From Bacteroidales bacterium (GTDB taxonomy: Bacteria; Bacteroidota; Bacteroidia; Bacteroidales; P3), in assembly GCA_031271725.1 (NCBI GenBank), contig JAISVE010000032.1, forward strand, positions 1 to 5,885: a stretch of 5,885 nucleotides of DNA, given 5' to 3'. The notes beneath the pieces were generated by a model. That model had not been told where the DNA came from. It ran no database searches and worked only from the letters and a program-made list of their open reading frames with translations. The number at the start of each line of letters is the position of its first letter. Within the stretch, counting starts at the first letter, position 1. Positions 1 through 5,545 of the stretch are shown in pieces. Both the position numbers and the translations under genes were made by a program.

Positions 1-27
1 AAAATAGCCTGAATTTTGTCCTTTAAG

Positions 28-61
28 CCCAAATGCAATTAACAAGGCACATGTATTTGGG
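28..61. other. Imperfect inverted repeat (possible hairpin) downstream of the leftward gene set
   Basis: CCCAAATGCA (28-37) faces TGTATTTGGG (52-61) across a 14-base loop; the arms match at nine of ten positions, with a G-U wobble on the plus-strand RNA or an A-C mismatch on the minus-strand RNA. It lies in the non-coding stretch 1-117, beyond the stop of the leftward genes. No T-run follows on either strand, so it is not a standard intrinsic terminator, though it could mark a 3' end. The rest of 1-117 shows no gene; it also holds a 10-base direct repeat, CCTGAATTTT, at 8-17 and 83-92. Confidence 0.3.
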
Positions 62-117
62 ATAGTTTGAAGACAGGCAAATCCTGAATTTTAATTTAGC
101 CGAAAGATACGGAGTGG

Positions 118-780
118 CTACTCGGTAATAACCTTCACTTCTCCTTTCGTGGCACCCTGCTTAGCCGCTGCGCGCTCCGCTTGCTTTTGCTTAAATTTTT
201 CAATTGCAGGGCGGGAAAAAATAAAGAATTCCGCAACTCCGTTATTCATTCGGCAAACCACCTCGTAAAGATCATTTTGATAGTGATTGCCCGCTGTTTT
301 AACAAGCGCATTATCCACGGAAATCTCAGAAAATCCCTTTTCCAAAAGTTCTTGCTGCAACATTGTGAGTTGCATATTATCTCCTATCCTGTAGCTAATT
401 GCAGGTTGGTCAATCCCTCCGGTATAAGAATACCAATAGAATGAATTTTGCTCATTATCCCAAAACATTACTTGTAGAAGACGCGGAAATCCCTCCTGTT
501 GATGTGAACTTGGGTCTTCGTTCATGGAACGTATCGTATAGCCCCTTGTGGTAAGAGCCATGCTTGTAGCATTAGCATCCTTAGATTGCAAGTAGGAAAG
601 AATGTCGTTTAAGGACAGATTTCTATCTCTTTCCTCGTCTTGTTTGCGTTTCTCATCGTATTCCTGCTGTATTTTTTGCGTTGCTGCATTTGTCTTTTTT
701 ATTTCCTCTTGATTTGTAAACTGCGCATTTAACGGATTTAAAAACATAAAGAACAAAAGTACGGGTAGAGTATTTTTCAT
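118..780 (-). CDS. Secreted protein of unknown function (220 aa)
   Basis: I do not recognise the family. The first 20 residues form a short Sec-type signal peptide: a lysine at position 2, a hydrophobic core (VLLFFMFL) and a probable signal peptidase I site after LNA at about residue 19. No lipobox cysteine is present, so a soluble periplasmic or exported protein is more likely than a lipoprotein. Residues about 24-55 are highly charged and rich in Glu, Lys, Arg and Gln, probably helical or coiled-coil. The middle (about 75-190) looks like a mixed alpha/beta domain with aromatic-rich strands (NSFYWYSY; AEFFIFS). Residues 190-207 are again a charged helix, followed by a short polar tail. Cys176 is the only cysteine in the mature protein. 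The start is 16 bases after the stop of the TonB-like gene, which points to co-transcription and perhaps a shared envelope role. Confidence 0.8.
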   Translation of the reverse strand: MKNTLPVLLFFMFLNPLNAQFTNQEEIKKTNAATQKIQQEYDEKRKQDEERDRNLSLNDILSYLQSKDANATSMALTTRGYTIRSMNEDPSSHQQEGFPRLLQVMFWDNEQNSFYWYSYTGGIDQPAISYRIGDNMQLTMLQQELLEKGFSEISVDNALVKTAGNHYQNDLYEVVCRMNNGVAEFFIFSRPAIEKFKQKQAERAAAKQGATKGEVKVITE

Positions 781-796
781 ATTCAGGTTGATTTAT

Positions 797-1675
797 TTAC
801 GCACTACGCATAAAGGTATAGGTGATAAAGCCTATTTGTATGTCTTGGGCGTTTTCGTCAGGTGAGAATTTTGATTGCAATGCTGCGCGCCTTGATGTTT
901 CCCAAAGATTTTCGTCCATGGTGGTTGTTCCCTGCTGTCCGGGCTGTGCACGCAGCACTTCGCCGTCACGATTAACCCAAATTTTCACAACAACTTTTAC
1001 GTTATCCTCATTGGAATTATAAGAAGGGCGCGCAAGTTTTTTAATTGTCCTGCCTGCAAGTTGGAAAGATGTACCGCCTGTACCTGTACCGCTGCCGCTA
1101 CCTACTCCGGTACCTGAGCCGCTGCCATATCCGCTGCTTTTAGTAGAGCCCAACGTTCCGAATGAACGGTCGCCTGCGTTATCAACGGAAGCATTGCCTT
1201 CCTGTTGATTGTCGTTCTTCTTATTCCTGCCTTTATAAAGTGCCAATTCGTTTATGTCTTCCTTAGTTTCCTTAGGCTTTACGCTTTCTTTTTCGGAAAC
1301 AATAACAGGTACTTTATCGGGTACAAAAGTTGAAACCTTGTCGGTTGAAAAATCGTCTTCTTCATTAGATGCCGTTTGCTTTGCATTAACGGCTACTTCG
1401 AGTACTTCGCCGCTTCCGCCTTCAGGTCCGGGAATTTCAAGAGTCAGGTCTGAGAACTCAGTTACAACAACAATATGCTCATCATTCATATCCTGTTTTT
1501 TCTGAACTACCCTATCTATAAAAAGTGTGAGGCAGAATATCAACACAGCATTAAAAACAATAAAGAACGCAAGTAAATGCCTCTGCGTTGTTTCTTTTCG
1601 CAGAATATAGGCTCCGTACCATTTATTACGTCCCTTAAATATAAGTTCCAGCCACTGACTTCCGTATATATTCAT
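797..1675 (-). CDS. TonB-like energy transducer (292 aa)
   Basis: The N-terminus WLELIFKGRNKWYGAY is a cytoplasmic segment typical of one class of Bacteroidota TonB proteins. One transmembrane helix follows at about residues 33-54, giving a single-pass inner-membrane anchor. Residues 60-205 form a flexible acidic/lysine-rich and then Gly/Ser/Thr-rich periplasmic linker; the stretch about 180-202 is nearly pure Gly/Ser/Thr. The C-terminal domain (about 206-292) carries TonB features: VVVKIWVNRDGEV, a RRAALQSKFSPD helix-turn matching the family's AaLxAxxxxxFxP pattern, and a closing beta strand (IGFITYTF). Known family role: passing proton-motive energy from ExbBD to outer-membrane TonB-dependent transporters. 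The usual proline-rich linker is replaced by glycine and serine, and no exbB or exbD lies in the window. It sits 27 bases after the Gfo/Idh-like gene and 16 before the secreted-protein gene. The transport target is unknown. Confidence 0.85.
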   Translation of the reverse strand: MNIYGSQWLELIFKGRNKWYGAYILRKETTQRHLLAFFIVFNAVLIFCLTLFIDRVVQKKQDMNDEHIVVVTEFSDLTLEIPGPEGGSGEVLEVAVNAKQTASNEEDDFSTDKVSTFVPDKVPVIVSEKESVKPKETKEDINELALYKGRNKKNDNQQEGNASVDNAGDRSFGTLGSTKSSGYGSGSGTGVGSGSGTGTGGTSFQLAGRTIKKLARPSYNSNEDNVKVVVKIWVNRDGEVLRAQPGQQGTTTMDENLWETSRRAALQSKFSPDENAQDIQIGFITYTFMRSA

Positions 1676-1696
1676 AATATTCGTGCTTTTTTACAA

Positions 1697-1716
1697 TCCG
1701 GCTTAAAGTCCGGCTT
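1697..1716. repeat. 8-base direct repeat at the 3' end of the Gfo/Idh-like gene
   Basis: TCCGGCTT occurs at 1697-1704 and 1709-1716, a period of 12 bases. It spans the last codons and stop (1703-1705) of the leftward oxidoreductase gene. It could be a trace of a small in-place duplication that reshaped the C-terminus, or chance. Confidence 0.4.
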
Positions 1717-2557
1717 GCAGCCCCGCAATTTTATTTGCAGCAAATATACTAACAAAATCTTTTTCAAAGAAAGGATAATGTTCCTGATTTTCGGATATTG
1801 ATGACAGCAGTGTTTCAATATCTTTCTCTACCATTATGGTTTTGCTGTCTTTTTTTATTGTGATAACTTTATCTGATGATGTATATAAAAATATTTTTTC
1901 TATATTCCTGTCAATGTTTCCGCTTATCAAATAGTGTGCCGACATTTCGTTTTCAAATTCCAAATAAACAGAGATACTGTGTCCTACACTATTTCTAAAA
2001 ATTTTCCTTATACCTGAATTTGTTATCTGCAACAACAAATGTAAATCTTCCACAAGTACTTCAAAAATATTTTCCTTGCTATCGTCTATATACCGTTTAC
2101 ATTCAATAAAAATATTTTTTTCGTTTTCGAGTTCATTTTCGCCTTTTGCAAGGCTTTCCGTAAGAGATAACACTCCGCCGATACTTGTAACATGAACAAC
2201 CTGCGCCTCATTTGCAAGCGATATTAAATGTTCTATTTCCGAAATCTTGAAAGATACAGGACTTTCTACAAGTATATGCTTTCCTTTTTTCAAAGATAAG
2301 GCTGCGGTTTCATATCTTTTTTCTACAGGCAAGGATATTATTACTGCGTCCGCCGCTTCCAACAACTCATCAGCATCAGTATATCTCTTCAAATCAAAAA
2401 GTTGCATTATAGAATAAGCAAGTTCTTCGTCCGGCTCGTAAAAACCGACAAGTTCGGAATTTGCCTTGCCGAGAATATGCTTTATACAATTCTTTCCGTA
2501 GGTATTTACGCCAAAAACAGCTATCTTTATATGATTTATAGGTATAATACTGCTCAT
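1703..2557 (-). CDS. Gfo/Idh/MocA-fold oxidoreductase-like protein, altered catalytic motif (284 aa)
   Basis: Residues 1-120 look like a Rossmann domain: strand IKIAVFG, a GVNTYG loop (G16 and G21) in place of the usual GxGxxG, and an acidic residue (E41 in GFYEPDE) where the family binds the NAD(H) ribose. The strand-turn AVIISLPVEKRYE and helix before KGKHILVESP are characteristic of the Gfo/Idh/MocA family. The usual EKP motif reads ESP (E98-S99-P100), so the conserved lysine is missing. In the C-terminal domain, VLVEDLHLLL stands where relatives often have a HDxD motif. The protein may therefore be a binding or regulatory relative, or have an altered reaction; no substrate can be named. 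I chose Met4 of the longest frame (start at 2557) because a promoter -7 element (2564-2571) covers the first ATG at 2566. It leads the leftward set, 27 bases before the TonB-like gene. Confidence 0.75.
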   Translation of the reverse strand: MSSIIPINHIKIAVFGVNTYGKNCIKHILGKANSELVGFYEPDEELAYSIMQLFDLKRYTDADELLEAADAVIISLPVEKRYETAALSLKKGKHILVESPVSFKISEIEHLISLANEAQVVHVTSIGGVLSLTESLAKGENELENEKNIFIECKRYIDDSKENIFEVLVEDLHLLLQITNSGIRKIFRNSVGHSISVYLEFENEMSAHYLISGNIDRNIEKIFLYTSSDKVITIKKDSKTIMVEKDIETLLSSISENQEHYPFFEKDFVSIFAANKIAGLQAGL

Positions 2558-2563
2558 TAAATA

Positions 2564-2571
2564 CAAAGTTA
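2564..2571 (-). promoter_or_regulatory. Candidate -7 element (TAACTTTG) of the leftward genes
   Basis: Read leftward the bases are TAACTTTG, an exact match to the Bacteroidota -7 consensus TAnnTTTG. No TTTG at the -33 position is visible about 17-22 bases upstream, so this rests on one box. Transcription would begin about 2558-2561, leaving only a few bases before the chosen start at 2557, so the mRNA could be leaderless or nearly so. Confidence 0.45.
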
Positions 2572-2572
2572 A

Positions 2573-2604
2573 TTTATTTTATAAGGTAATATTATATAAC
2601 TTTG
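2573..2604 (+). promoter_or_regulatory. Candidate promoter of pcm-hdrC-hdrB
   Basis: TAACTTTG at 2597-2604 matches the Bacteroidota -7 consensus TAnnTTTG exactly. Twenty bases upstream, TTTA (2573-2576) is a one-mismatch version of the -33 TTTG. The predicted start of transcription is near 2608-2610, giving a leader of roughly 33 bases before the pcm ATG. No Shine-Dalgarno sequence precedes the ATG, as is usual in this phylum. Confidence 0.5.
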
Positions 2605-2641
2605 CATATAGTTTACACAAAATAATGTTAGTTACTACCGG

Positions 2642-3301
2642 ATGACAGACAATTTTAAGCATCAGGGCGCAAGAGAAAAACTCATAAGCGAAATAAGAAA
2701 CAAGAACATTGCTTCCGAAAAGGTGCTTTCAGCAATGCTGAATGTGCCACGCCAATATTTTATCGACTCAATTTTTGAAAAATATGCCTACCACGATAAA
2801 GCGTTTTCAATAGGTGAAGGGCAAACTATTTCCCAGCCCACTACAGTTGCCATTCAAAGTACACTTTTAGAAGTTAAGCAAGGGGATAAAGTTCTTGAAA
2901 TAGGCACCGGCTCCGGCTATCAGGCACAGGTTTTGCATAAGCTCGGCGCAAAGGTTTTCAGCATAGAAAGACAGAAGGTGCTTTTTGAAAAAACTCACTT
3001 ACTATTGCGCAGTTTGGGAAGTTCCGTACAAACTTTTTATGGTGACGGTTATGAAGGCTTACCTGCACAGGCTCCTTTCGACAAAATTATTATAACTTGC
3101 GGTGCCCCTTTTATACCTGAGCCTCTTAAATTACAACTTAAAATCGGTGGAATAATGGTTGTGCCCCTTGGAGAGGGTATTGAACAAATTATGACCAAAG
3201 TTGTTCGTACACGTGAAAACAGTTATGAAACAACTACACACGGAGAATTTGCTTTTGTTCCCATGCTTGAAGATAAATCAGGAAAATTAAAGAATCGATA
3301 A
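2642..3301 (+). CDS. pcm: Protein-L-isoaspartate O-methyltransferase
   Basis: This cytoplasmic repair enzyme uses S-adenosylmethionine to methylate the alpha-carboxyl of L-isoaspartyl residues in aged proteins, which starts their conversion back to aspartate. The 219-residue length is normal for the family. Visible motifs are VPRQYF near residue 35, the substrate loop GEGQTISQP (58-66), the AdoMet-binding motif I VLEIGTGSGYQ (84-94), the acidic post-I strand VFSIER (105-110), GDGYEGLP (134-141), and DKIIITCGAPFIPEPL followed by GGIMVVPLG (147-177). All key family motifs are intact. It is first in the rightward set, behind the candidate promoter at 2573-2604. Its TAA stop directly abuts the ATG of the next gene with no bases between, so coupled translation with the HdrC-like gene is likely. 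That partnership is unusual; the enzyme assignment itself is secure. Confidence 0.95.
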   Translation: MTDNFKHQGAREKLISEIRNKNIASEKVLSAMLNVPRQYFIDSIFEKYAYHDKAFSIGEGQTISQPTTVAIQSTLLEVKQGDKVLEIGTGSGYQAQVLHKLGAKVFSIERQKVLFEKTHLLLRSLGSSVQTFYGDGYEGLPAQAPFDKIIITCGAPFIPEPLKLQLKIGGIMVVPLGEGIEQIMTKVVRTRENSYETTTHGEFAFVPMLEDKSGKLKNR

Positions 3302-3979
3302 ATGGGTAAAATATTAGACAGACTCAAAAAAGACCTGCGTTTTCAGGAAGGGCTGAATGCTTGTATAAATTGCGGAACCTGCACTGCTATTTGCCCTGCT
3401 GCCGAGTTTTATGATTACGATCCTCGTAGAATTGTGGTATTGGTGCAGAGTAGAAATGAGGAAGAAATAGAAAAACTGTTGCGCAGTGAGCAAATCTGGT
3501 ATTGTGGCGAGTGTATGTCCTGCGTTACGCGCTGTCCGCGCAATAATGCAGCCGGTCTTATAGTTATGGCTTTGCGTGCGGTGTCGCAGGATTTGGGCTA
3601 CTTTACGGAATCGAAAAAAGGTCGGCAACAGATTGCTCTCAAACGTGCCATAGGCGAAAATATTTTGAAATACGGTTATTGTGTTTACGCTCGCGACCTT
3701 ATGCCAGAAGCACACCCTGAGGCAGGTACGGTCTGGGAGTGGGAACATAAAAATTTGGATGATGTTTTTGCACGTTTAGGTGGAAATTTAGACGGGCGCG
3801 GCACAGGTATTTTACGCAAAATTCCACAGGAATCACTTGACGAATTAAAGCGAATTTTTGAAGTTACGGGCGGTTTTGAACGCTTTGAAAACATTGAAAA
3901 TTTTTCTGCTCAAAAGGCGAAAGAAATGGGTTTGGAGATGGGGGATTATATTGTGAAAACTTTTAAAGGGGATATTTAG
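3302..3979 (+). CDS. HdrC-like two-[4Fe-4S] ferredoxin-type protein (225 aa)
   Basis: Two classic [4Fe-4S] binding motifs are intact: C21-x2-C24-x2-C27-x3-C31-P and C68-x2-C71-x2-C74-x3-C78-P. Their spacing and the surrounding text (ACINCGTCTAICPA; IWYCGECMSCVTRCPR) match subunit C of heterodisulfide reductase (HdrC), which wires electrons to the HdrB active site. There is no signal peptide or membrane helix, so it should be cytoplasmic. Beyond the cluster domain (about 1-105) is an extra C-terminal half of about 120 residues, with no cysteine except C127, which I cannot assign; it carries a DLMPEAHPEAG segment and a helical end. Methanogen HdrC, as I know it, is shorter. The ATG follows the pcm stop directly and the HdrB-like gene starts 46 bases downstream. 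The physiological redox partner is not evident. Other two-cluster proteins are possible, but the hdrB neighbour makes HdrC the best call. Confidence 0.88.
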   Translation: MGKILDRLKKDLRFQEGLNACINCGTCTAICPAAEFYDYDPRRIVVLVQSRNEEEIEKLLRSEQIWYCGECMSCVTRCPRNNAAGLIVMALRAVSQDLGYFTESKKGRQQIALKRAIGENILKYGYCVYARDLMPEAHPEAGTVWEWEHKNLDDVFARLGGNLDGRGTGILRKIPQESLDELKRIFEVTGGFERFENIENFSAQKAKEMGLEMGDYIVKTFKGDI

Positions 3980-4025
3980 TTTTAGAACTTCCTTTCAGTT
4001 TTTAAACAATGAAGAATTTTGAACT

Positions 4026-5111
4026 ATGAAAAAAGAAGGCAAAGAACAGATTTGGCGCGACTATCAAAAGGAAATCCCAAGCAACGATTATTTCTATGTT
4101 CGCAGTTGCATCAGACAGAATTTTTTTCCTGCTTCGGAAAAAATGTTTTTGAAAATATTGCGTGATGACTTGGGTAAAAATATTTATGAAACCGAACATC
4201 ACACAACTTGCGGCGGCATTGGCTACCATTCTGACGTTGTACCGCAGGAAACCGTTATGACTATTATCGCGCGGCAGTTCGCGCTTATGACCGAAGCAGG
4301 ATACAAAAATTATGCTGCCTCCTGTATAACCTCATTCGGATTATATTCCGAAATTTTAGAAACCTGGCATCATTTTCCGGAAGTGTTGGCAAGAGTGCGA
4401 GAAAATCTAAAAAAAGCAACCGGACGCGAGTTTGAACTACCGCAAAATTTGGCGCACGCGAGCGATATAATCTACAAATTACGACACGAAATTGCCGAAA
4501 AAGCAAAATATAAATTAATCAACCACCAAACAGGACAGCCTCTCAAAGTAGTGGAACATATCGGTTGCCACTACTCGAAAATGTTTCCGCACAAAGGAGT
4601 AGGCGGTGCCGAGTATCCTTATGTGTTGTCGGGAATGATAGAGGCATGGGGCGGTGAAGTAATTGACTACCCCGAGCGCAGGCATTGCTGCGGCTTTGGT
4701 TTCCGCCAATACTTAATTCAGGCAAATCGCGGTTATTCGCTTGCCAACACTCACAAAAAGTTTGAATCAATGGAGCCTTTTCAACCCGATATGATAATCA
4801 CCAACTGTCCGGGCTGTCCATACTTTCTTGACCGCTGGCAGTATGTAATTGCAGAAACCGAAGGTAAGACTTATGGCGGGGGCGGGGAAAGTGGGCGTGG
4901 GCAAGGTATTCCGGTTTTTACATACGAGGAGGTGGCAAGCCTTGTTATGGGCTATGACCCTTGGGATATTGGCTTGCAAATACATCAAACTGCTGTTGAG
5001 CCGTTGCTTGACAAAATTGGAATCAAGTACGACAAAAGCAAAAAATACGAAGGTTTGAACGGCAAAGATATAGGAAAACCCGAAATGCCTAAATGTATAA
5101 GGTGTTGCTGA
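4026..5111 (+). CDS. HdrB-like CCG-domain iron-sulfur protein, first CCG motif degenerate (361 aa)
   Basis: The protein resembles subunit B of CoB-CoM heterodisulfide reductase, in which each CCG domain (C-x31-39-CC-x35-38-CxxC) holds a noncubane [4Fe-4S] cluster that reduces disulfides. The C-terminal CCG set is complete: C181, C221-C222-G and C261-x2-C264. The N-terminal set is partly lost: C28 is present, the CC pair reads T61-C62-G-G, and CxxC reads C100-I-T-S103. One cluster site may therefore be missing or different. Residues 284-294 form a Gly-rich insert (GGGGESGRGQG) before the family-like IPVFTYEEVASLVMG segment. The protein ends in KCIRCC (C357, C360, C361), which could bind metal or be redox active. 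No signal peptide or membrane helix is seen. Bacteria lacking coenzymes M and B must use another substrate, unknown here. It probably works with the HdrC-like protein just upstream. No HdrA gene is visible. Confidence 0.85.
   Translation: MKKEGKEQIWRDYQKEIPSNDYFYVRSCIRQNFFPASEKMFLKILRDDLGKNIYETEHHTTCGGIGYHSDVVPQETVMTIIARQFALMTEAGYKNYAASCITSFGLYSEILETWHHFPEVLARVRENLKKATGREFELPQNLAHASDIIYKLRHEIAEKAKYKLINHQTGQPLKVVEHIGCHYSKMFPHKGVGGAEYPYVLSGMIEAWGGEVIDYPERRHCCGFGFRQYLIQANRGYSLANTHKKFESMEPFQPDMIITNCPGCPYFLDRWQYVIAETEGKTYGGGGESGRGQGIPVFTYEEVASLVMGYDPWDIGLQIHQTAVEPLLDKIGIKYDKSKKYEGLNGKDIGKPEMPKCIRCC
4878..4901 (+). other. G-quadruplex-type sequence inside the hdrB-like gene
   Basis: Four runs of three or more G occur in 24 bases with loops of 1, 5 and 3 bases (GGGGG-C-GGGG-AAAGT-GGG-CGT-GGG). 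This meets the usual G3+N1-7 quadruplex pattern on the coding strand, so the mRNA could also fold. It encodes the Gly-rich insert of the HdrB-like protein and stands out against the AT-rich surroundings. Function is not shown. Confidence 0.5.
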
Positions 5112-5140
5112 CGAACAAATCTTTTTATTCGTCATTCTTT
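5109..5140 (+). terminator. Weak intrinsic-terminator-like hairpin after hdrB
   Basis: TGACGAA (5109-5115) pairs with TTCGTCA (5128-5134), a 7-base stem with a 12-base loop, followed by TTCTTT. The left arm includes the hdrB stop codon TGA. Stem GC content is low and the T-run is interrupted, so it may be inefficient. Confidence 0.4.
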
Positions 5141-5211
5141 TGCTTGCTTGCTCTTAACTATTGATATATCTTACGGAATTTTCCGTCCAAAGTTTTAATA
5201 AATTTTAACTA

Positions 5212-5251
5212 ATAGTCATTCTTGACTATCTGCTAATTGTAACTTTTTTTT
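5212..5251 (+). other. Perfect short hairpin plus downstream T8 run
   Basis: ATAGTCA (5212-5218) and TGACTAT (5223-5229) form a perfect 7-base stem around the loop TTCT. A run of eight T lies at 5244-5251, 14 bases after the stem. It might be a second, backup terminator between hdrB and hicA, although the gap before the T-run is longer than usual. A smaller dyad, ACGGA/TCCGT, lies at 5173-5186. I see no gene in 5112-5365. Confidence 0.3.
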
Positions 5252-5319
5252 CTTAAAAGAGCTGTTTTCGTTGTAAAAACCGTTTTGAGTTCGTTATATA
5301 TAAGAACACTTTGGTTTAA

Positions 5320-5351
5320 TTTGCATAAAGGTATAAAAATAGTTACCTTTG
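5320..5351 (+). promoter_or_regulatory. Promoter of hicAB
   Basis: TTTG (5320-5323), a 20-base spacer and TACCTTTG (5344-5351) match the Bacteroidota -33/-7 consensus TTTG-N~20-TAnnTTTG at every fixed position. Transcription should start near 5355-5357, about 10 bases before the hicA ATG at 5366. This placement rules out the upstream TTG at 5285 as the hicA start on this transcript. Confidence 0.65.
5327..5350. promoter_or_regulatory. Candidate HicB operator (inverted repeat over the -7 box)
   Basis: AAAGGTA (5327-5333) and TACCTTT (5344-5350) form a perfect 7-base inverted repeat with a 10-base spacer. The centres of the arms are 17 bases apart and the right arm lies inside the -7 element. 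HicB antitoxins with DNA-binding domains are known to repress their own operon, and the position fits such an operator. The binding itself is inferred. Confidence 0.5.
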
Positions 5352-5365
5352 AAATATGGAACGAA

Positions 5366-5545
5366 ATGAAATACTCGGAACTTCACAGAATTATTGTAAA
5401 AAACGGTTGGCAATTTTCTCATTCACAGGGAAGCCATTATTTTTATAAGAGGCAAGGAGTTTTGTCGCCACCTGTACCATTTCATGGGGCAAAGGAAATC
5501 GGAGAAGGATTGCGTAAGAAAATTATAAAAGAAATGAATATATGA
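5366..5545 (+). CDS. hicA: HicA-family toxin, mRNA interferase (59 aa)
   Basis: HicA toxins are small double-stranded-RNA-binding-fold ribonucleases that cut mRNA and stop growth unless bound by HicB. The sequence follows the family pattern: an N-terminal helix ending in GW (KYSELHRIIVKNGW), then QGSHYFYKR with the catalytic-type histidine at H24 in the G-S-H motif, then the VPFHGAKEIGEGLRKKI segment that matches the conserved VPxHxxKEIxxGLxxKI. The length of 59 residues is normal. I chose ATG 5366 because family similarity begins here and the promoter -7 element ends at 5351; the in-frame TTG at 5285 lies upstream of the promoter. The stop overlaps the hicB start in ATGA, the usual coupled toxin-antitoxin layout. 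Nothing suggests that it is inactive. Confidence 0.9.
   Translation: MKYSELHRIIVKNGWQFSHSQGSHYFYKRQGVLSPPVPFHGAKEIGEGLRKKIIKEMNI

Noticed and set aside
8..92. Direct repeat CCTGAATTTT at 8-17 and 83-92 as possible element ends or attachment site
   Set aside because: It is short and AT-rich, with no integrase, transposase or flanking structure to support it.
808..820. 13-base match GCATAAAGGTATA shared with the hicA promoter region (5324-5335 area)
   Set aside because: It is inside the TonB-like coding sequence, has no matching second arm there, and a match of this length is plausible by chance in 5.9 kb of AT-rich DNA.
1071..1135. Repetitive DNA encoding the Gly/Ser/Thr run of the TonB-like protein, considered as a tandem repeat array
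   Set aside because: The units are irregular and are explained by a low-complexity protein linker.
3314..3894. Open frames on the minus strand opposite the hdrC-like gene
   Set aside because: They are antisense shadows of a gene with intact cluster motifs and show no recognisable protein features.
4009..4029. Six-codon reading frame (MKNFEL) overlapping the hdrB ATG in ATGA
   Set aside because: It could be a coupling leader peptide, but such short frames are frequent by chance and nothing else supports it.
5141..5152. Three copies of TGCT, a possible simple-sequence repeat
   Set aside because: Three units in a non-coding gap are too few to suggest phase variation.
5285..5365. TTG-initiated N-terminal extension of HicA by 27 residues
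   Set aside because: It lies mostly upstream of, and across, the consensus promoter, and HicA family similarity starts at the ATG at 5366.
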